From Taeniopygia guttata (taxonomy: Eukaryota; Chordata; Aves; Passeriformes; Estrildidae), in assembly GCF_048771995.1 (NCBI RefSeq), contig NC_133024.1, positions 27,978,001 through 28,042,000 on the forward strand: a DNA stretch of 64,000 bases. The letters run 5' to 3'. The notes under the pieces are model-generated. The model was not told where the DNA came from. It saw nothing but the letters and a program-made list of their open reading frames with translations, and made no database searches. Below are positions 1 to 29,738 of the stretch, one piece after another; the first letter of the stretch is position 1, and the number at the start of each line of letters is the position of its first letter. Position numbers and translations under genes: made by a program.

Positions 1-1035
1 GCAGCATTATCATGGGCTACGTGGGAAAGAGCAGATCTGTGATGGGATGTTTGAGGGAAACTGCAGGAGCGTGCAAAGTTTATCGTGCAATGTTTCAAGG
101 AAGATTATGAGAGCAAACTTTACTGTGGGATGTTGAGGGGAAGGATTGAAGGAGGAGAAAGGGAAGCATCAAGCTAAATCAAGGAGAATTGAGCATGGGA
201 AATGGAGAGAGGAATAAATAGGAGGCAGTCAGATGGAGACTGGCTGCTGGTTGCTGTGCCTGTGTGGCTGAGCCCTGCTCCCAATTACCACCATCTGTCC
301 TGGCCTGGCATTAAGCTAATCCCAGCCCTTTTCCCTGCACGCTGCTGGTCTGTTAGTTACTGCAAGCTGGGCTAGCCTGCAAGCAGGACAGGAGGCCTGA
401 GAAGCAGGCAGCAGACAGATCTCAAGCCTGAGGACCAGCTGCCAGTGACCCACCAAAGCGTGGGCAGACAATCCACCAGCATAGCCCAGGTTTGATGGGC
501 CAGGGAGCAAGAACAGGATGAGGCCTTTTTTGTTGCTCATGTTTTTTAAGTGCTGTTTTGTGTTTCCCTGGGCACCCATCACAGCAGGCTCCCTCAGTTT
601 CTGCTGATCACTCTGTGCCTGGTGGCATCAATAGAGTGGAAAGCTGCAGCCTCACATGTAGCAGAGCAGGATGTTTAAACAGAAACAGCCCAGACCACTG
701 CTCACTGTGTCTTAAGGAGAAGCTGCTGCATCTGGGTGAACACAAAGGCAAAAAGAACTTCACTGTACAGCTCCACAAACCAAAAGTAATCCCTGCTCAA
801 GCCTGGGAGGCCAAGAACTGAGACACTGCTAGGGACTAGAAAAATGGTGAAATGGGGACAGTCACAAGAATGAACTAAGTGACAACGGGGAACCAGGGAA
901 CCATTGGGCTAGAGCCTTAGCCAGACAAAACTCAGCTGACAGCTCCATACAACACAGCCTTCATGCAGGCAGCAAGGATTTCAGCTCCCACTGCTTCCTC
1001 ACAAACATCCCCGTTATAGGGAGTAAGGACAGACA
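1..1035. other. Non-coding flank beyond the 3' end of NOP2
   Basis: No coding exon, RNA gene or recognisable repeat family was found here on either strand. By human synteny the next gene on this side would be IFFO1, but I see none of its exons. The stretch could include distal UTR of that neighbour; nothing in the sequence proves it. Confidence 0.4.
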
Positions 1036-1197
1036 CCAGAAACGCCAGAGCTTCGCCTGGGAGTAAGAGGGGTTTCTGCTGCAAAGGAATAAGGGGACAC
1101 AGCAGAATTCTGTATTCCAGAAACGCCAGAGCATCGCCTGGGAGTAAGAGGGGTTTCTGCTGCAAAGGAATAAGGGGACACAGCAGAATTCTGTATT
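1036..1197. repeat. 81-bp tandem duplication (two copies)
   Basis: An 81-bp unit starting CCAGAAACGCCAGAGC is present twice head to tail (1036-1116 and 1117-1197). I see one base difference between the copies, so the duplication is young or homogenised. It lies just downstream of the NOP2 polyadenylation signal, so it is probably outside the mature mRNA. It does not resemble a transposon I know. Confidence 0.9.
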
Positions 1198-1244
1198 TCG
1201 TGTTCCAAGGAAAAAGAACAAGACTTGAGCAAGAGTATAAAACA

Positions 1245-1250
1245 TTTAAT
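1245..1250 (-). terminator. NOP2: Probable NOP2 polyadenylation signal (ATTAAA)
   Basis: Plus-strand TTTAAT reads ATTAAA on the NOP2 strand, about 175 bases after the stop codon. Cleavage would fall about 15-25 bases further on, near 1220-1230. It is the commonest variant of the canonical hexamer. I saw no better AATAAA between it and the stop. Confidence 0.55.
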
Positions 1251-1425
1251 GGATCAGTGCATCAGTCCTTGATGCAAAACGGAAAGGAGCAAAGGGGGCT
1301 ATCGTTGTCCCAGGTGCTCAGAGCTGCAGAGATGATCTGCACAGAGCAGCAAAGTGGGGGTACACACAGCTGCAGCAGCCTTTGCTCTCCAAGGAAGGGA
1401 GCAGCACGTGGAAAAGCAGTTCCTC

Positions 1426-4400
1426 TCACTGTCCATTCGCTTTCACTCTATGCTTCTTCTTCCTGGCAGGGACTTTAGGCCGCATCATTTTGGGAAAAGG
1501 CCGGACAGCCTTCAAGGGTCTCCTCTGTGCTTGCAATGAACATTTCTTCTTCAAAGCAGGTTGGGGCAGCTTCTGCTCTTTGTCAGCTTTTGATTCCTCA
1601 AGTTTCTTCTTTTTTGGCGGAGGCTCCGTGACGACTGTATCAGGGACAGCGGACGGAGCTGCCGCTTCCACGGCAGGCTCTTCATCTGAAAGGAGAGAAA
1701 GGCGCTGTGAGAACCCTGGGGCTTCTGCAGGGAAAGCAGCCAGCTCAGCTGAGCTCCAGCACTACGTTACCTTTCTGTGCCTGCGGGAGGGCATTGGAGA
1801 ACTTCTTGAACTTAGCGATGAAGAACCCATCCATATTGTGTGTGTGGGGGTAGAAACGCCGTGTAGACTTGAGGGACGGGTGGAAGCGACGGTCCTTGAA
1901 CCTGGAGGAAGAAGTCGGGTGAGGAGTGATAGAATGCCTCTGCTCAAACCTGGCCACCCAGGAGCAGTCACACGTGCAGCCTGTAACCCAGCACACACCT
2001 GGTGAAGCCTTCCTTGCCAAAGTCCAGGCCTGTGGCCACCAAACGGACATTGCGTTTCTTCAGGGCATAATCCACAACACACTCGTTCTCCTCCACCTGC
2101 CAGAGGCTAAGCATTAGGATCCAAAACTCACCATCTCCTGAGGAGGAGGTGACCACAGCACATCGTGGTAGAAGGCACTTACCATGATGGAGCAAGTGCA
2201 GTAGACAATGTAGCCCCCTGTCTCTGAGGCAGCATTGACCGAATCTATGGCGCTAAGAATCAGCTCCTTCTGCAGGTGGGCACAACGCTGAATGTCCTTC
2301 TCATCCTGAGGGAGAAAGAAAGGTTAGGATGCCACAGGCACAGGGAAGCACCCCAGGCCTCTGCTGTGGATGAGAGAATAACAGGAGAGCAAAGCACATA
2401 TAATGTACAAGAGTCTGGAGTCTTCTGCAGAAGTAGTGTCAAAAAACTAGCCCTGGTACAACACATAGAATAAGAAAGAAAAGGAAAAATGTATTGTAGG
2501 TATCTCTCAAGAACAAAGCTGCCCCCAAAGGCCTTCCTCTCATGACTCATACTTGAGTCTGCACTTGTCACCCACCTTGTTGGTTTTGACAGCAGGATCC
2601 TTGGAAATGACGCCTGTTCCACTACAAGGAGCATCAAGCAAGACACGGTCGAACCCTCCAATAACCTACAGGAAGATGTAGATTCGGAATTATGGCCACA
2701 GCTGGGGACTCAAAACAAGGCCAAGACTAGAAGGGAAACCAGAAGACTGGGAAGGCAGGAAAAACTCCTCCCTCCTCGCTGTCCACCTTCCTGCCTCTGT
2801 ATCAAACAACAAACACACTCCCCAGCAGCTCTGCTCATCCTCCTGTGACAGGTGACTCTGGAGAGTCACTAAAGGGACAGCACAGGAGCTCTGGGTTAGC
2901 ACTGCAAACAGGAACGTACCTTGGGGAACTGGCGTCCATCGCAGTTACTCACAACAGCATTGGTGACTCCCAGGCGGTGCAAATTCCCTACCACGCTACG
3001 TAGCCGCTCAGCACTGCTGTCATTAGCCAGGATCATCCCTGTGTTCTTCATAAGCTGAGCTGCCAGAGGGCAAAACACACCAGCAAGGGGCTGAAAACCT
3101 CATGTACCTTTGTCTCCAGTGACAGCCACCCCCTCCTTTCCTCGAGTTCAGTCCCCCTCTACTCCCCCTTTCTGTGTGGACCAGTGGAAACTCCTCACTT
3201 GACAGAGGAGCCCTCCCAAGGCTCCAGGGTGGTACCTATGTAGCTGGTCTTGCCTCCTGGGGCACAGCACATATCCAGGATGCGCTCATTCTCCTGTGGA
3301 GCCAGCGCCATGACAGGGAGAAGACTGGAGGCTCCTTGCAGCATGTAGTGTCCAGCCAGATACTCTGGGGTGGCACCTGGGCAGGGAAGGCAGAACAGAA
3401 GAAGATAACACGTGAAAGAAAGGGAAGCAGGAGCGGGTGAGCTCAGCCCTGTACGGCAAAGGTGATCTCACCGATGGGCACAGTGGAGTCATAAATCACA
3501 AGTCCCGTTTTCGACCACTTCCCCAAGGGGTCAAGATTCACGCCCCGGTTGATGAGAGCCTGCAAGGCAAGGGGAGGGGACTGAGACGCTGCTCTGTGGG
3601 ACAGGCAGCTCAGGACACAGCCACCGGCTCCTGCTGACCTGTGCCAGGTCCCGCCGCCGCGTCTTCAGCGTGTTGGTGCGAATGGTGATAGGGCGCGGGA
3701 CCTCGTTAGCCTCCAGGAAGTTTATCAGCTGGATGGAAGGAGGGGCAGAGAACAGAGACAGGAATGAATTCTCAGGGAGGCAGCCAAGCCCTGTCAGTCA
3801 GCACAGCTACGGGCAGGATCCCACCTCAGGGAGCGGGAAGATGTCCATGAGCTTGGCGAGCAGGAAGTCGCTGTAGGAGTAGTAGGCGGCCATGTCCCGG
3901 CGCAGCAACGTGAGGTATTCCTGCCGGGAGCGCCCCTCCTCCCGCCTCACCCCAAAGTCCTGCAGCACCTCCATGTTGCCCTGGATGCGCTGGTGAATGA
4001 CGTGCAGGTCAGGCGGCTCAGCAGGTGGGAACACCGTCAAGGAATCACCAACAGCCAAGGAACTCGCCCAGGGGCTCTTTACAAGTACAATCAGCCGCGC
4101 TGGACTCGCGCGTGGCAGCAGTGCCTGCGCCAGAAAGGCTCTGCTGGAATACTGCTGCCAGCAGAGCTCAGCAGATGCAGGATTCAAAGGATGAAACTGG
4201 ACAAAAAAGTTCACAAGGCAGAACTAGAGGGTGTTTAAAAGAATTAGTTTAGGTAAACAGAGAAAAACAGAAAAAAAAACACCAAAAAACAAAAAAACAG
4301 CATAAGTAGTGTTTTAATACTGAAAGCATTACCTGCAGAAGAAAAAGAGACCAGAAATTCCCCAAGGGCAACCAAGCGGTATAAAGGAGAGTAAGAAGGA

Positions 4401-7141
4401 AGGCAGGAAATTAAAATCAGCAAGTCCAGCAGCAAGAACTTTGGATGCTAGAATTGCTGTCATCAGAAACTCTGGGAATGGGTTATAAAAACACCCACCA
4501 GGAAAATCAAGGTAGAGAGGAACAAACCACATAATAAGTCATCTATATGTATTTAGGACTAGAAGGGAAATTAGGGCAGGTTCCAAGCCCCATACAGGGC
4601 GTCACAGATTTCCTAACTGTGCTATAGAGAAGCACAACATTATACATTATCTATTAGGACAGCTCAGCTAAAAATACCTTGTCACGCAGAGACACTTTTG
4701 CTAAGCAATATGCATGATAAAAGTCCAAGGGAAGCTCTTTGGTTATATTCAGGCCCCATGCTGCATCATGCACATGGCTTATGGATGTCACAGATAAAAA
4801 GGATATCCTCCTTCTCAATCTCTTCACTAGTTGGCAGTTTAAATTGTTCATCTATATCCAGGTTGAGCTGCAGATCAGGGCCCTCTTCTTCCTTCTGTCC
4901 CATTTTCTGCTTGCTTGCTTCTTCTGCTTCGTCTTCCTCCTCCTCTTCGCTGTCATCTTCACTGAGGCCTTCCCTAATGACAAAGAACAGGATCACACAG
5001 ATGCTTCTCAACTACCATTTCTAAGATGGCACAGAAGACAAGAATAACAGCACAGGCTCCTCTTTCCTCAGGAAAGGCTCTACACACTCACCTGTCAGGC
5101 TTCTGCTTCAGGGCAGCTTTTTCAATAGGGAGCAGCTAAATAGAGACAAAAGATTAATCAAAAAATATCCAGTCATCCCCTTACTTCCCACATCTGTGAA
5201 ATTTACTTGCTCTGTTTAAAAGGGACAACAAACAAAAGCACTGAATATTATGCTGGAATCAGCTGTTACTGTTAAACTTTAAATCGTTCTTGTGAAGGAA
5301 AAAGGGGAAAGTTCTCCACCACCTCACCACCCACTGCCACTAAAGCCATCCTTCCCCCCCAGGCCCGAGGGGTCCTTTTAGCCACCAACATCAAGTATTC
5401 ACTATGTAATTGAGGGCAAGACGTTCCTACCTCTTCTTCCTCTGATGATGAGGCACCATAATCATCCACCATCTCCTCACTGCTCCCATCCTCCTCCTCC
5501 TCCATCTCCCAGCTGCTCTCTTCCGCCTCACCATCACTGGATAATTCCACATGATTTCCTTTAGGTTGGGTTTTCTTGGCTTTGGCTGGAGCCAGCCACT
5601 TGGAATTGCCATCACTGAAGCCAGAACGGCCACGGGCAGTTTGTCCTGCTGCCTTTACAGCACGTTTATCCTTCTGTGGGGACAGCTGCTCTTCAGCTAG
5701 AGGCAGAAGAAGCAGTCAAAAGTTAGGCATTATTTCCAAAATCAGCTGCTCTGCTTTTTCAGTTGTTACACAAAAAGGCCTTAGTCCGAGTCCTGAGCTG
5801 CCTGTCCAGAGGGAGGGACTGGCTCTCTACATCTCATAAAGTACTGGGCATGTTCCTACCTCTCCCCCAGAGGACCTTTCAGGAGATCTAACTATAATTA
5901 TGAAATAAAAACACTGCCACAAAATTCTTATGGTTATTTGCTCTGACATACTATAGTATCCTCTGTCCCGAACCCCCGTCTATCCTTCCTTCTTTCTGCT
6001 TTAAAAGTTTCCTGAGCTGCACAAGATGTAACACACAGACTTAAAAGACTCAGCTATAAAAGCAGCCTGCAACAACCTTGCTGTGAATAGAAAATAAGTA
6101 AAAAATGGACTTAACACACAGAAGAGAGACCTTTGACTAGTTCTTCAGACAACACTGCCTCCTGGCATGGCAGCCACCAGAAATCAGATAAAACTCATTG
6201 TTATTATCTATTACAGAGAGCCCAAAAGAAGGCCAGGATGATGAAGGGTCTGGAGGTCAAGCTGTTTGAGGAGCAGCTGAGGTCACTTGGTCTGTTCAGC
6301 CTGGAGGAGACTAAGGAGAGACCTCTAGGCAGTCTGCAACTTTCTCATGAGAGGAAGAGGAGGAGCAGGCATTAATCTTTGTGGTGACCCATGACAGGAC
6401 TTGAGGGTACAGCAATCAAAGTTGTGTCAGGGGAGGGGGGGAGGTTTAGGCACTGGAACAAGTTCCCAAGGAAGTGATCACAGCACCAAGTCCATCTGAG
6501 CTCAAGAAGGGTTTGGACAACACTTTCAGGAACGTGGTGTGAATCTTGGGGTGGTCCTGTGCAGGGCCAGGAGCTAACTTAACTATCTTTGTGGGTCCCT
6601 TCCAACTCGGGAAGCTCCAGGATTCTGTGATTTAAAATAATGAAATTCCACGCGTCCCTTGCGTTAAAAAGGACGCCAGAGAAGGATGGCGGCGGCAGCG
6701 CCCGGGGGGAAGCAGGACTGAGGACCGCCAGCCCGGTTCGGACCCGCTCCCACTCACCCGTCGGCTCCCGCTCTCCTCCTCCTCCTCGCGGCCTGCTCGC
6801 CGCCGGGCCGCTGCCCGCTGCCAGCCGCCGCTTCGCAGCCCTGCACCGGGAGGGGAAACAGCCATCAGCCCCGGCCCGGCCCACACACCGCGCCCACCGA
6901 ACCGCCCCCTCACCTCTTTCTGCCGTGACTGGAGAGCTTCTTCCTGCCGCTCTCCGGCTCTGCGGGAAGACACGCGGCGGTCAGGCGGCCGCAGGCGCCG
7001 CGGGGCGGCCGCGGGCCGGTCCAGGCCGCACTTACCTGGCGGCAGGAAGCGGGCCAGCTCCACCTCGGCCCCGCGCTGCTTGCGGGCCTTGCGCCCGGGG
7101 CCGCGCTTCTCCTTCCTGGTGGGATCGAGCTTCCGCCCCAT
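1426..7141 (-). CDS. NOP2: NOP2, nucleolar 28S rRNA cytosine-C5 methyltransferase (NSUN1/p120)
   Basis: Sixteen coding exons in frame, in order: 7036-7141, 6914-6959, 6758-6840, 5431-5696, 5092-5135, 4807-4973, 3825-4024, 3639-3728, 3472-3559, 3236-3376, 2920-3059, 2576-2665, 2183-2305, 1999-2096, 1771-1901, 1426-1685. All phases close, giving 690 residues; human is about 812, the difference being mostly a shorter C-terminal tail. The N-terminus [20 protein letters not shown] matches human closely. A basic then acidic N-terminal region leads to the NOL1/NOP2/Sun methyltransferase core: SAM-binding [10 protein letters not shown] (about 398-407), DAPCSGTG with the release cysteine (about 471), and TCS with the catalytic cysteine (about 525). 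The tail is lysine-rich. The family methylates 28S rRNA and supports 60S ribosome assembly in the nucleolus. All introns are GT-AG except intron 6, which is AT-AC. The start is the first ATG in the CpG island. Confidence 0.97.
4025..4806 (-). other. NOP2: U12-type AT-AC intron of NOP2
   Basis: The exon ending ...GAG AAG GAG G is followed directly by ATATCCTTTTT (intron start 4806), the U12 AT-AC donor consensus. Near the other end, TTCCTTGAC (4044-4036) matches the U12 branch site, with the branch A at about 4037. The intron ends in CCCAC at 4025, about 12 bases after that A. Joining here restores the frame and gives EIEKEAAEPPDLH, which aligns with human. No GT donor in this exon gives a continuous product. 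The human p120 intron at this place is the classic minor-spliceosome substrate. Confidence 0.93.
6216..6640 (+). mobile_element. CR1 LINE 3' fragment in NOP2 intron 3
   Basis: The plus strand encodes the C-terminal end of CR1 ORF2 ([15 protein letters not shown], then the degraded motif region) and ends in a typical CR1 3' tail (CTCCAGGATTCTGTGATTT). It is 5'-truncated, lies antisense to NOP2, and belongs to the same subfamily as the copy at 53.2-53.75 kb. It sits between exons 3 and 4 and does not interrupt coding sequence. Confidence 0.85.
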
Positions 7142-7450
7142 GGCCGCGCCGCGCCAGCCCCGCCGCACGTGCCGCGCTCCCGCCGCCCCGGCGCACGCGC
7201 CGCCGCGGGCCCGCCCCCGCGCCGCCCGTCCTGACCCCTGATTGGCCCTGCCGGCAGCGTCAGCGGCGCGCGCCGCCCGCCCCGCCGCGGGAACGGCGGC
7301 ACCGGGAGGGTCCCGGCGGCACCGGCAGCGAGGGAGCGGCGCTCCTGCCGCGGGCACCCACGGGCGGGTCCTGCAGCCCGGGCAGGCGGCAAACAGCCCA
7401 AGGAGGCAGCAGAGAAAGGCGCGGTGCAGCCGCAGCGCGGAAAGGAGTTA
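6660..7450. promoter_or_regulatory. NOP2: CpG island / promoter of NOP2
   Basis: Very GC- and CpG-rich sequence covers NOP2 exons 1-3 and continues about 300 bases upstream of the start codon at 7141. There is no clear TATA box, as expected for a housekeeping promoter. I cannot place the transcription start exactly. No gene reads away from it on the plus strand: the open frames there are GC-driven and match nothing. Confidence 0.75.
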
Positions 7451-7645
7451 CAGAATCAGACTGGTAAGGTAGGGGCGCAGAGGTTTAAGCATCATCTAGC
7501 CCAACACTCATGCCAGGCGCAGGGACACCACTCCTGAGACCAGGTTCCTCAATGCCTTATGGAGCCTGGCCTTAAACACTGCCAGGGCTGGGGCATCTAC
7601 TGCCCTTCTCAGAGGTGTAGGATACCCCAAAAGCTGCTCCGATAG
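7449..7645 (-). mobile_element. CR1 LINE tail between NOP2 and CHD4
   Basis: The sequence begins ACAGAATCAGACTGGTAAGG and continues CATCTAGCCCAACACTCATG, then a CCAGGGCTGGGGCATC block. This is the reverse complement of a CR1 3' end. It is short and 5'-truncated. It lies between the NOP2 promoter island and the CHD4 3' end. Confidence 0.75.
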
Positions 7646-7745
7646 AGCAAAAAGGCATGACTACCTCTTCTTTCAATGCTGAGACCACATACTTACCCCA
7701 GTACACTCACGATACTAGAGACAACAAAATAAAATACAAGGAAAT

Positions 7746-7855
7746 TTTATTTTTCAGTTTTATCAACGTTTTGCTCTGTTTTTTGTTGGTTTTTCACTGT
7801 TTGCTTTTGTCTTCAAGCTGCTTATTAATTGACAAGTCCGGTCAGTTTTTTTATT
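7746..7855 (-). terminator. CHD4: Candidate CHD4 polyadenylation signals
   Basis: Two AATAAA hexamers lie on the CHD4 strand at 7850-7855 and 7746-7751, about 420 and 525 bases after the stop codon at 8275. Either would give a 3' UTR of roughly 450-550 bases. U-rich sequence surrounds both. I cannot tell which is used more. Confidence 0.6.
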
Positions 7856-8274
7856 AAAAAGGATTTTGATGGAGGTAGCTTTGTCTCTGTCCTGGCTTTT
7901 GCTTGGTCTTGCCTGCGCACTTGTCTCAGTAAACAAACTCAAAATAAAATTAAGAACGAAACTGGAATTCCAGGCGGAGGCAACGAGCAATGCAGCCAGG
8001 TTCTCCATGTAACAGACATGGCGCTGGGGCCTCCAGTCACTATATACAGAGTCCATCATACATCCATCCCCCTCTCTCCTAAACACACTCCTTGCTCCAA
8101 CGGGCTGGCTGCAGAGGAAGGAGTTTCTTCTCCTTCCAGAGACCTGAGCAGCAGCTTCCATGGAGGGAAACAGCACCCAGTCAGGAATGTCAGGCAGAGG
8201 GGTAGAGTGTGAAGGGGTGGGCTAGGGGAGTCACTTCAGCTTGGCCGAAAGGTCAACAGCACTGGGCCAGGAAC

Positions 8275-27489
<19,215 letters not shown>

Positions 27490-27779
27490 CTTCATTGAAA
27501 AGAAAAAGAGAAAGTTACAGCAAACCTGAACTCCGTTCTCCCAAGCAATAGTGCAACTAAGAGGATCTGTGAGAAAGCTTAGACAGCAACTTTACTGGCT
27601 TTGGACCCTATGGATAATAGACTCACTGGCAGCAAGTATCAGTTTAGAGTTGTGATAAAGCAGGCTTTGGAGACACTAGATATTAAACTGAGTCAGCAAC
27701 TCATCGCTGGCGAGGAAGCCAAAATAGCTGTCCTAAAGGAAAACTCTCCCGTCCTCTGCAGCCGGGTGCCCTCGGTTAT

Positions 27780-29470
27780 TTCTGCCTTGGGCCAGGAGAA
27801 GGCAGAGGGGCAGGCAAGGCAGCCGGGCTCGCAAGGGAGCCCCGGGGCCAGCGAGGCGGCTGTCAGCGCGGTGCCCTGGCCCGCAGCCCCAGCCCGCCCC
27901 GGGCTGGCACCGCAGCGCTGGCCCAGCCCCTGCCCGGCCGCACACAAAAGGCCGGGCGGGCTCGGCGCCCCGCTCCGCCGCCCCCGCCCGGAGCGGGGCC
28001 GCGCGGCGCAGGGCGGGGGCGGGGGGCACCGTCTCCCGGGCGGGGGTGCGGGGCGGGGCCGGGGAAGTCCGGCGGGCGTGCGGCGAGGGGCCGCCGTGCC
28101 CCGGGGCCGGCGCAGGCCGGGGCTGCGGGCACGGGCGAGGCGGTGGCGGGGCGGGAGGAGGGGCCGGAGCCGTCCTGCGGCCGCCCGGGCAGGGGGACGG
28201 CGCGTCCCCGGAGAAGCCGCGGCCGGAGCCGGCGGGGCGGCCGGCGGCGAGACGCGTCTGCCGGCCCGGACGCCCCAGGAGGCGGCAGATGGCCTCGCCC
28301 GCCCTCGTTCCCTCCCGGCTCCTCACCCGGCTCCGGACCCTGGCTCCTCTCTCGCCGCTGCCGCCGCTGAAGGGAAAATGGCTCCGGCCGCGGCACCGCC
28401 TCTTAAAGGGGAAAAAAACCCGGCTAGGCCCCGCCCCCTCCCGCCTACATCCCATAATATGCCCCAGGACCCCGGCAACAAGCCCCGCCCCCGTCTCCCC
28501 GGCAAACACACACCCCCTTTCCCCCCCCCCCCGACATCCCATAATACTCACCCTCCCCTCAGAACTTCCCACTCACTGCCCGGCCCGGCATCCCATAATA
28601 ATCGCCACCCCTCCCGCCGGTAACATCCCATAATACTGCCGCTCCCCCCGCCCGCACCTTCACCCCGAGAAACATCCCATAATACTCCCGCGCGCTCGCA
28701 CCCCTTCGCTCCGGCATCCCATAATACTGCCCCCCACTAGGAGCAGCCCCTAATGCTGCCCCCCGCCCCACGCGGGACCCCGCGCTCCCGGGGCTGCCAT
28801 CCCATAATAGGCGCGTCCCCCTCCGGCGGGGAGCGCGCGCTGTGGGGACCCCCCCCCCTCCCCGAACATCCCATAATAGTCACACCCCGAGCGCGCACAT
28901 CCCATAATAGTCACACCTCCCCCCCCCCCCCCCACCGTCCCCGCCTCGCGCCCAGGCAGGCATCCCATAATAGTCGCCGGGAGCCACCGTCCAGCCCGGC
29001 ATCCCATAATACTCGCGGCCGCCCGCCCCGCACCCGCACCCGCGGGGCTCCGCCGCCGCCCCCCGCCCGCCCTGCCGGGACCGCGGGGCCCGCGCCGGCC
29101 CAGCCCCCGCTCCGGCACGGGGCACGGGGCCGACCCCTGGCACCGCGCGGCCTCCGCGCACCTCCCGCCCTCCTGCGCGCTGGCACCGGCCCCGGGCACA
29201 GGCTCTGGGCACCGCCCTCCCACCGCCGACCGCCCCCGACCTCGGGGCTGAGCGCCCCGCTCGCTTCCCTGCCCCGTCCTGCCGTGCCCCAGCCTGCACG
29301 CTCCGCCCGCGGGGCCGTAGGACCCCTCCAAGGCTATCCGTGCCCCGCGGTAACTGCCACCGCCAGCCTGTGTGCGGGGAGCCCGCAGTGACTTCGGTGC
29401 CTCCCCTGCACCTCGAGGCTTCCTGGCTGCTGGTACCTGCAGAACTCCCTACCCCAGAGATACGCATTCT
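27780..29470. promoter_or_regulatory. CHD4: CHD4 promoter CpG island
   Basis: An extremely GC- and CpG-rich block lies upstream of the first coding exon, with C-runs at 28521-28532 and 28918-28933. The most likely transcription start is near 28.2-28.4 kb, where GCCATTTTCCCTTCAGCGGC on the minus strand resembles a housekeeping initiator region with a YY1-like ATGGC word. This start is inferred. The ZNF410-type motif cluster occupies 28448-29011, just upstream of that start. Confidence 0.8.
28448..29011 (+). promoter_or_regulatory. CHD4: Promoter-proximal cluster of 11 CATCCCATAATA sites (ZNF410 type)
   Basis: Exact 12-mers start at 28448, 28535, 28589, 28624, 28673, 28715, 28798, 28867, 28898, 28961 and 29000. 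All lie on the plus strand (TATTATGGGATG in CHD4 sense), 31-87 bases apart, embedded in unrelated GC-rich DNA. One degraded look-alike, CCCCTAATGC, lies near 28747. CATCCCATAATA is, from memory, the binding sequence of the five-zinc-finger activator ZNF410, which in human and mouse cells occupies clustered sites at CHD4 almost exclusively. Binding in this species is inferred. Confidence 0.9.
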
Positions 29471-29473
29471 CCC

Positions 29474-29738
29474 AGGCAACTAGAGACAGGACGAGAGCAC
29501 GTAGTCTCAAGCAGTGCCAGGGGAGGCTTAGGTTGGCCATCAGGAGGAATTTCTTCATGGAAAGGGTGATCAGGCATTGGAATGGAATGCCAGGGAAATG
29601 GTGGAGTCACCATCCCCAGAGCTGTTTAAGAAAAGGCTGGATGTGGCACTTAGCGCCATGGTGGTGTCTGGTCAAAGGTTGGACTTGATGATCTCAGAGG
29701 TCTTTTCCAACCTAACCGATCCTGTGATTCTGTGATAC
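29474..29738 (+). mobile_element. CR1 LINE 3' end upstream of the CHD4 island
   Basis: Plus-strand sequence reads through GGTTGGCCATCAGGAGGAAT, CCAGAGCTGTTTAAGAAAAG, GGTTGGACTTGATGATCTCA and ends CCTGTGATTCTGTGATA. This is the CR1 3' untranslated tail with its terminal octamer-like repeat. It is 5'-truncated and lies between the promoter CpG island and the outlying motif at 29895. Confidence 0.92.

Noticed and set aside
6632-7467. 240-275 codon frames on both strands over the NOP2 promoter
   Set aside because: The minus-strand frame is NOP2 exon 1 read through introns; the plus-strand frame is GC-rich shadow sequence rich in Arg, Ala and Pro.
27601-29479. Open frames of 190-340 codons on both strands across the CHD4 promoter island
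   Set aside because: They are CpG-island composition artefacts that overlap each other on both strands and have no recognisable domain.
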